A DNA stretch of 64,000 nucleotides, from positions 799,597 through 863,596 of the forward strand of contig NW_022145604.1 in the NCBI RefSeq assembly GCF_000002235.5. Direction: 5' to 3'. This document shows, piece by piece, positions 56,072-64,000 of the stretch. Made by a program: the position numbers and the translations under genes. Positions within the stretch are counted from its first letter, which is position 1. Every line of letters starts with the position of its first letter. The DNA is from Strongylocentrotus purpuratus. Lineage: Eukaryota; Echinodermata; Echinoidea; Camarodonta; Strongylocentrotidae. The notes beneath the pieces were generated by a model that was given only the letters and a program-made list of their open reading frames with translations, was not told the DNA's origin and searched no databases.

Positions 56072-58261
56072 GTAAGTTGAAACTACATTTTCTAATAATT
56101 CAACTGGATGTCATGAGGCAATGAAATCAATGTTTGTTTTTTAATGATAGCTAAAATAAAGCGCATTATTCCCGAATATAGAATCCTCTATGCCTATGTT
56201 TACATTCTTTAGTTTGAGCTGACATCACGCTAAATCAATGCAGAGAATGTTCCTCAAGCCTCCTTTGAGAGTTTTTAAAACACTTTGAGCCGATGGCAGG
56301 ATTTGATGGGAATGAGGTTAACCATTCCCAAGTCACACCGACGAGACCGCCATCAGACCGATAGCTGACAGAACAACATATTTTAAATTATACCGAATGT
56401 TTAAGTTTTATGCCGATTTGGAGTCGCTTTTGCGGTGTGAATGAGTTATAATGCCCGTTTGCAGACTTTGTGTTATTTATTGGCATAGGACTGCGCCGGG
56501 GGCTTTGGCGGTTCTTGACGCAACATATACAAGTGATTATTATTCACGAGAGAAATCATTATTGGGCGTGTTCAAATAGTGACAGGATAGAGATTTATCC
56601 CAAACTCGAACAATGACCATTAACAGAGCAATAAAACTAAATGAAACCCGGTTCATTATTTTAAAGTGATAGTGGGACTTACAATGGATGTCAGATTGTG
56701 ATTTCTCGTTTATCGCTTATTTTTTCATTTTCATAAAAAATACAATCAAACAAATCAATATTAATACAAAAAGACAGCGAAAATACAGAATAATCGATAT
56801 AATCAGCAATGTATTTAAACAAAATCACTTCAGAACTTACATAAAATGAAAAAGGAGAATTATAAAAAGGCTTAGCAATGGCTTTTTGAGACAAAGTTCC
56901 CACTGATATATTCGATTAATCAAAAGGAATTTGAAAAGAGGAAAGTCACAGACTGTTATGTTCTTATTTTGCCGATAAGATGAAAACACATTTCTTAATT
57001 ATGACCTCCACTTGTTTTAAATTATAACTTAGATTGTGTCTTTTTGTTATATCTCTTATGGCAAATGAAATAAACTGGTTCACTATGAACCAGATCCATA
57101 ATTGTTACCACACAGCCTTTTATCTTCCTACGGATAAGCCTCATTAGATTAGTTGTCTCAATCAATCATATTTATCAATCACAGCATCTTAAATTGCCCA
57201 ATAGAGAACAAATACTTAAAGGCAATCTTAACTGCCGATAATAATTTGCATCTCTAGGGTCTTACTTAATCTGGATTGGTGGTCATTTAAATGATTAAGA
57301 GGCTTTTAAATGTTATATTTATGATTGCTTCGAAAAAAAGAGAAGAAAAAACATACCTTTATATACACACTTACCTGACGAAAAGATGTATCCGTATTCT
57401 GTTCCATTGCATATCCTGAGAAATGTCTCAGCATCTTTATAATGGCATAGACCCCTCTAAATCTAGGGGGCATTTTGTAAAGGAGCCACATAAAAATAAT
57501 TAAGCCTCATTCAGTTCTTATGTAATTCCAAACTCAACGTAGTGGAAACCACCCTCAAAAGAGTTATACAAATAGCCTGTAACTAGACACGGTTGATAAC
57601 GTTCTGTTTCATGCAGAGCAATAGCAGCTGGGGATCATTATGTGACGAAATAAATGCAATTGAATAATTAGATTGGCACAGCAAAGTCATCCCACGCCTT
57701 TCCGGTTCAATAATGTACTTGTCATTTATTAAAGGTAATATTGAACATTTAGAATTGGGTGTGAAAACTGGGTGAATTAATTAATCATAGTAGGTAAAGG
57801 AAAGAATTCCTGACAGTTTTAAGAGACTGATCATCGTTTATTAATAGTTGAAACATGCATTCTAGTTTTACATCGGTACAAACGACTTCAAGAGATTGGA
57901 TATCATTATAACTTAAATGTTTTAAACATATTTCCGACCATTTTCAAGACTTATATACTTGTACTTCCCATATCAGTAAAGAACAGAAACCTCAACATGT
58001 ATGTTCATGAGTTGAATAGTCCGTTTGAAGCAATACATTAATAGAACTACATAATATACACTCACGTAATAAATAACATAATAGACAGTAGTCATTCTAA
58101 AATGTAATCAATTTAAATGACGGAACGTGCATTACATTAAATTTTATAATAAAGTAGAGACAGTTATTTTACCTGACTGCTAAGAAAGCATAAATGCTTG
58201 TTATTATTAAAGTAACCAGAAAACCGAAGTCATGCGTTCTCTCCATGCAGTGTAAAGAATA
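56072..58261. other. Noncoding, possibly intronic
   Basis: Unique-looking AT-rich DNA. TTAAAGG words near 57,218 and 57,730 resemble the starts of the TTAA MITEs, but no inverted partner was found. No gene supported. Confidence 0.4.
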
Positions 58262-58279
58262 CCCTATTTTATTTTTTAG

Positions 58280-58501
58280 ATGATTTTAGTTGGTCCGATT
58301 ATCTTTATGAGGGAAGACATTCTGATAGAGAAAGTTTTCGGGTTGAGATTATCCTCGCCCCTGGACCCCACGCCAATTCGTGACCTGCCAGTGTACAATG
58401 AACTATTTATGTATAATAATTCAATAAAAAAATTAACAGAGGAGCAGATTTTCAGAAACTGTATCGAGAATCCAAACGGAAATGTTCTTGAGCAGATCTA
58501 A
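58280..58501 (+). other. 73-codon frame after a 3' splice-like site
   Basis: A pyrimidine-rich TTTTATTTTTTAG directly precedes the ATG. The frame reads MILVGPIIFMREDILIEK, later IKKLTEEQIFRNCIENPNGN, and stops at TAA. The mixed, charged composition looks protein-like, but no family is recognised and the frame closes within one exon. Low confidence that it is a coding exon of the transcript started near 56 kb. Confidence 0.2.
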
Positions 58502-61103
58502 GTGTTTCAATTGAAGTTAATCACAAATTATGCAAGTCTTTAACTCACAGCTGGAGATAATTCAGGGCATCTCATCTATCCGCCTGACATGTCTTATCTT
58601 AACCCATCACATCACGTGATCCGTCACATGTATCGTGACACCTCATAGTACCAGTGAACTGTGTTGAAGCCCTAGTCGAGTGCGATTACGACGCCGTCGA
58701 CGTGGTGTCTATTACACACAACGAGGCCTATCAAAAACGGGTCCTCGCTCGCTCCCAGCACCCTGTACCTATCACAGCTTGCCCTGGTCACTATACCCAA
58801 AGTGATTTAACATTTATTATCCTCGACGTAGATTACTTTTAATTGTCACTAGTTTAGAAGAGATATTCGAGCAGAAGACATCCACACATGAGATGTTACG
58901 GCACATTGACACAAAACACCAATATAGCGACCCAAGGGCACAATTAAATTGGGCAGAAGCATATCGAGCATATTTTTAAAAATCTTTTCACAGATTTTTT
59001 CTCCCCCATGCATGATAATCCTAGATCCATTACTGAGAGGGGTCTAAGTAATAAAAGGTAAAACATGTATAAAATAAAATCTCGAGCTCCGTAAAAAGGG
59101 GATGACTTTGTAATCTAAATAAAAAAAGGCTTGAAAAGGGGATTCAGGATGACGTATGATTTACAAAAATCTACCTATCATTATCTTGTTTTTCAAAAAG
59201 TTTGAAATAATAAACAATGCCCGTTTAACCTTGGAAAATACGCAATAAGAGATTAAGAGCTACCCTAACAAGTCCTAGATGTCTTTATCGCAAATGTTGG
59301 GAAGTGGCCTTAGTCCACAACCCGCTATTTATGTACGAAACCAATACATATATATATATATAACCTTTCGCATGACTTGCATGAATTGTTTTCAATACGT
59401 CTACTCGACTCTCTCATAAAATTAAACCTTTGAGTTATGTCCTCTGTTTATCTCGTCATAAATTTCGTCTATGCATTTTGTTTGCTTAAGACAATTACTG
59501 TCGATTTGGATTCATTTGATGTAAAGGGCATTGTACCGTTTGTCAACCTTCGTTCGATAGTATATCGTATCAAAGAGGAACCAATGCATTTAAATGGGAT
59601 CACTAGTATTTTCATGAAATTATAAATTGTATTATTTGTATCTCTTCTGTGAGTATGTTTGAATGTTATGTTATTTAGCTTGTATAATACATACTCACAC
59701 CGAAAATGACCAAAGTATTACCTCGCTCCTTTTAGGTATCGTCATATTTTTAAACATCGCCTTTCACTTTTTAAGGGCACCTGTCATCCAAATACAAGCT
59801 TATCCCTGTTGGTGTGTAGTCCAGCATACATCTAATATTAGGTATGTTAACGTCTAAATGTGTTTCATAGATTTTTAAATATTTGTGTTAATATTTTTTT
59901 TCAAACTTGCCAAGCTCCACCCTAAAAATCCTACAGATCTAATTCCCCATGTGACATCATCTGTCAGTCATCAATGAGCTAACTTGAGAAAGTGGTATGT
60001 AACTTTGCCAAAGTTGACCACCTGTTACAATACAACAAACATAAGCAACATATACATTGCTTTGTCAGACATGTCAGACTAAACAGTCGGCTAAACTTAT
60101 ATTCTACAATAGACAATGGTATGTACAATGGTAATGTACGATATATCATCATTGCCTTTGTCTTCCTGGTGATGCTACATCATGTCTGACATATAGCAAC
60201 TTAAGTGCAAGTATAGGTATGTGTAGGCCGCGCCGTATCGACTGTGGGTATGTGTGTTTTGAATTCCAGACGACACACTGCTCATTGAATTTGAACAGGT
60301 TGATTATAATAGTTTACATAATTGCCTTTGGCAGTGTTCAATTTTCCTGCGTACTTATGCATAAACGGTGCCATGGAAAAGAAACTGTATAAATAAATGC
60401 ATATATGGGACTGCAAAAACAACATTTGGCATAAAAGTTGTGGTCCACAACCTTAGCTGTTTACTTGTCTTATTTCGAATTTTAAGGGCATGTGAACAGT
60501 CATCCTTTTCTAAGGGACACTTTCTGCTATAATACTCTTCCACACTAAAATTAAACGAATGAAAATTCAAAAACTTATTGTTCACCTTCCTAAGAACTCA
60601 ATCATCTCTTGAAGTTCTGGCATGGCCCTAGATGTAGGCTGAGCGCCAACCGAATGGACGTCGGTCTCGAGTAGGGCATGCCGCTGCACTATAGAGCTGG
60701 CATCATACGACATTAAATCTTGGTAAAGTGTGAGAATGAGATCGTCTGGCATGTATCAGGCACCAGCCGTCTCAATTCTCAAGAATATAAAGGGCTAAAC
60801 CAATCAAAATTTGTCATTGACGCAGCTGAGCTTTCATATTATCCCCAGACAGGTACGGGATGAAAAGAAATGTAATACGCATGATCCATGGCAGTTATAA
60901 GGACAAAGGATGATCAATATTTAATATTTTATGCCAGGATTGTATCACTTCCACATTCTATATCTCCATGTTAAGTTACAACTTCCTGGTGTAAAGAATA
61001 TTCGAAGTATCTTACTCGTCAATACCTCGGTCTCACTGGTAAATTAAGTGACTCCCACACTGATTTAACACAGACTGACTCTTTTCCATTCGAGGTTTAT
61101 GTC
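58502..61103. other. Noncoding, nothing recognised
   Basis: Short frames (58,654-58,842; 59,437-59,625; 59,992-60,189) carry no domain. A TA run lies near 59,346-59,362. Confidence 0.4.
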
Positions 61104-61400
61104 ATGTTTTGCTCGACGGGTTATCGGTGGGGTATCTGTCTTGTCGGTGTGATCATGTATATTTTAAGAAGTTTTACGGGCAAACTCGCTTTGCTGATCG
61201 TTGTCACCTTCTTTTATCGAAAACTTAGTAATAGTGTTTTAACTATCGAGGTATTGTATTCAGGGGGTAAGATTTTGAAAATAGGATCATCAGAAGACAA
61301 TTTAATGCTTGGCACAGAACCTAACGACTACCCCATTTCCAATTATGTTGTGAACTGGACGTCTATTATCGGCATCATCTCCCTTCTTTCCCATTTATAG
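61104..61400 (+). other. 98-codon hydrophobic ATG frame, unrecognised
   Basis: Reads MFCSTGYRWGICLVGVIMYI with hydrophobic stretches at about residues 8-22, 28-36 and 85-96. AT-rich DNA easily gives such frames. No splice or poly(A) support and no known family. Confidence 0.15.
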
Positions 61401-61724
61401 ATGTTCTTCTTCTAAGGCGCCAGATAGGTCATTACTTAGCACTATTTCTTAGGCATTTCAAATGGTGCATCCCAAATTATCTAGTTGCATGATTATCCAG
61501 ACGCAAGTACGAAATTATCCTACCAGTAGATAAAATTAAAGTGTAACGTTTTTTTTTGCGGTTCTTTTATATCGTACTATAAAATCCTCTGATAAAAAAA
61601 GAACAATATTTATTTAAAAGAACAGATACAAAATACAAGTTAAAGTGCCTGTTAGCAGTTAATATTGCTATATGATGATGAATAATGGGGTGGCATTATT
61701 CTCTTGTGCTAAGAATGCACCAAT
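61401..61724. other. Noncoding, nothing recognised
   Basis: No supported feature. Confidence 0.4.
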
Positions 61725-61882
61725 ATTGTGCCAGACAAGACTTTGTCGCTGTGTGTGTGGGGCAGAGGTGGGGCCGGGGGGGGGGGGGTGCTGAATTATG
61801 GCAGGTCACAATTTTCTTGTTCTTAATATGAACCAAACATTTGCCAGATAATGCTTTGTTGATAGAGGGGGGGGGGAGTGCC
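61725..61882. repeat. Diverged direct repeat with G runs
   Basis: TGCCAGACAAGACTTTGT then a G run, and about 120 bp later TGCCAGATAATGCTTTGT then a G run. An old tandem duplication in which each unit carries its own G tract. Confidence 0.55.
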
Positions 61883-63611
61883 CCCATACAACCCTAGATC
61901 GTCCACTTAGTGCAGACATTGTAAAATTTTCACTTGAATGAATTGGAGAGTGTTAACTACGAAGGATTATGGTTTCTAGTTTCATGGATTCCAATTTCCA
62001 GAGAATTTCTTTCTTGCAAACCGTGTCCCGCTGAATTAGAATTTCAAAAGAGATTTACCAAGTCCATACAATCCCTTCTTCATGTTTATTCACTATGTGA
62101 GCTTGTGAGGAGAGAGGATGAGGCTCCTCTGAAGATCTCCACAGATATTCCGGCGGCGGTAGGATCAAACTAACTGAAAACTAAATCTAGATGATTCCTT
62201 TTATTCAGGGCAGGGCTATGCCCGATGGAAATTAATAATCACTTATTGCGGTATTCGCAGTAACGGATTTAGGTTTAATATGCTTTTGAAATGAATGAGT
62301 TGAAAGCCCATTTGTGACGTCGCAATGTCCCATATTCCATTGCTATACCTATCGAGAGGTGTTAACTTGTTGTCTATTGAACGTGATGTAGATGTCTCCT
62401 TTTGCTAATCTTGTCGAGTAGAAATATACTTTCTCGTTACATTAGGGAGTCTACCTATCTTTGACAAAACAGAAGGAAAAAAAAGACACACAAAAAGAAG
62501 AAAGCTATCTAATTATATTTAAAGCATTGTTCATGGAAGAGCATTTACTACTGAATTTCGAATTCACTTTAAATCTGGTTCAATCAATCTGGTTCAGCTT
62601 GAATCTAGAAAGAAACAAAAAGTAAAGAACATAATCATATCCATTGCACTGGCCCAATATACAATTCTTCCGATATTCAACAGCATTTATAATGAACAGA
62701 CAAAATGTGGCATTTCCTTTTTATACCTGACGTTTCCAGAAAAATGGCTTACATAAAGTAAAACTAATCACATAAACTTCGGATGATATGTGAGAACCCC
62801 TAAAGTCCATGTGTCCCGGTGCGGCATAAATACGAACTGCTCCCCTCGAAAAAAAATTGTACTATTCTAGTCATCTCGAAGTCTTGGACGTCATCATTGG
62901 TTTCACTAGAGCCTCTCAATGCAGGCAGTATATGTTTTAAACTATTAACCCATTGCTTGGCTAACTGTTTTTTGTTTTGTTATATATTCTCATCAATCGA
63001 CCACGGCTTGAAACTTTTAGGGGTCTGAAAATGTTGCCTTTGTTGTGCTTGATATAACCTTCATGAACCTTTTTAGAGTCCAATGGTTTCATTTCCTGAA
63101 TTTAAGGTCCGTCTTCGCGCAAATTAGATTTGAAAACTTAACATTAAAACTTTAAAACCGCCCAACAAGTAGCATATAGCAGGTTCGAATCCCGCTGCAC
63201 GCGATCTTTATTTCGTGGGTGAAAGCCGAATTTGAAATTACTCCAAGCAAGCCTAACTTTAAAACCCGATACATATCCTTCCGCAGTGGTTGAACTTTAT
63301 ATTCCACTGTCATACTTGGTTAGGAGCAGTCATCCATATGATCAAATCTAACAGAGCTTCGAGAATATGAACATTGACAGATTCTTTTGCAAAAGAAAGC
63401 AACAGAAAGGGCAATATCACGAGAAATGAAAATATTTCGCACACCACAGACCTTGTCAATCTCGAGATTAAAATGCCAGCAGTGGAATAAACGAATGAAT
63501 TGGATTTGTGCTGTCTGGCTTCAATCAAAGAATTTCTGAAAAAATATAGATGATTTTGACTCATTTCCGTTATTAAAAACATCGAGATTCATGCCTGTCA
63601 ACATCAGTTAC
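61883..63611. other. Noncoding; isolated tRNA-like box B
   Basis: GCAGGTTCGAATCCCGCTGC near 63,179-63,198 resembles a tRNA T arm but no other arm is found, so it is at most a SINE relic. Frames at 61,934-62,173, 62,819-63,028 and 63,582-63,310 (minus) are unrecognised. Confidence 0.4.
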
Positions 63612-63613
63612 AG

Positions 63614-63636
63614 AAAAGAAAGAAAGAAAGAAAGAC
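63614..63636. repeat. AAAG microsatellite
   Basis: About five GAAA units. Confidence 0.85.
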
Positions 63637-64000
63637 AAATTATGCTATTGGTCATTGAGTTTTACACATATTAACTTTTAATCAATCTATTTTTTACATC
63701 AATGTGCTATTAAATAGTTTGTTTTTGAAGAGCCATTGGTCGACTGAATCTCGTTATGAAATTGTCTCGATTTGAACTTCAGTTCCTTTTCTATGGAAGA
63801 TTCAGGATTTTGAAACAAATGCCAGTGCCTTTGGTCGATCAGACTTTATTCGAAAGTTCTTAAAAGCTGGCCGAAAAATTCATGTAAAAAGGGGCGAATA
63901 TTCTTTTTAAATGTCTTTATATCAGTATGTCTTCAAAAAAGAAAGGTGGTCTGGTAAAAAAAAATATGAATTTGTTTCTGTTTCTAATGCTTCACGGTAG
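63637..64000. other. Noncoding to window end
   Basis: AT-rich; nothing recognised. Confidence 0.4.

Noticed and set aside
63150-63230. Possible plus-strand tRNA around GGTTCGAATCC
   Set aside because: Only a T-arm-like hairpin is present; no box A, anticodon stem or acceptor pairing.
1-64000. CRISPR arrays, operons, phage or toxin-antitoxin systems
   Set aside because: Sequence is eukaryotic in every respect seen; no spaced direct-repeat array and no bacterial-type gene.
1-64000. LTR retrotransposons, retrovirus-like or Polinton-like remnants
   Set aside because: No paired LTR-like direct repeats, gag/pol/integrase or capsid-like translations were recognised in any frame.

Overview
This is a eukaryotic, AT-rich, gene-poor stretch of genome, almost certainly from a metazoan. 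I found no multi-exon protein-coding gene, no bacterial or phage genes, no CRISPR array and no LTR or virus-like element. The content is two Pol III tRNA genes in a background of decayed retroposons (LINE pieces, tRNA-derived SINEs), foldback DNA elements (MITEs), microsatellites and long G or C runs. The SINE body (a GGGTACCTGG-type core below a tRNA head), the AAAT- or AAATC-tailed LINEs and the many TTAA-flanked MITEs suggest a marine invertebrate deuterostome, perhaps an echinoderm. That placement is inference from repeat style, not proof.

Layout. 0-9 kb: a near-perfect 174-bp foldback element, a G/T-rich tract, a foldback element interrupted by a TTAA-type MITE, a SINE remnant, compound microsatellites, a 380-bp tandem duplication, a second TTAA MITE copy, a 676-bp Tc1/mariner-like foldback, a candidate minus-strand terminal exon near 8.4 kb and a cluster of elements sharing a GTGTGTGGACA end. 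9-16 kb: tRNA-Lys(TTT), a 36-bp-arm hairpin, a G-rich block, an ATC satellite, a SINE, a 1.5-kb inverted repeat and a minus-strand LINE 3' fragment. 16-31 kb: a LINE with a complete endonuclease domain but no reverse transcriptase (19.0-21.0 kb), small hairpins, a pair of unrecognised ORFs at 24.2-25.0 kb, a possible 5' exon ending at 26,807 and a small hAT-like MITE. 31-46 kb: simple repeats and three more TTAA-flanked MITEs (37.2, 42.0 and 44.8 kb). 46-54 kb: a LINE fragment with a GC-rich block, a second copy of the interrupted foldback family, a SINE, a mariner-like end, a hairpin and tRNA-Ala(CGC) with a SINE immediately upstream. 54-64 kb: mostly unique-looking noncoding DNA with one further candidate 5' exon ending at 56,071.

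Nothing here forms a pathway. The clearest history is nested transposition: a TTAA MITE sits inside an older foldback element with the target TTAA on both sides, and the interrupted sequence can be checked against a second copy 50 kb away. Most open reading frames above 60 codons arise from microsatellites or begin at non-ATG codons, and they are not called as genes. The possible host exons (8.4, 26.8, 56.0, 58.3 kb) rest on splice-site and composition signals only.
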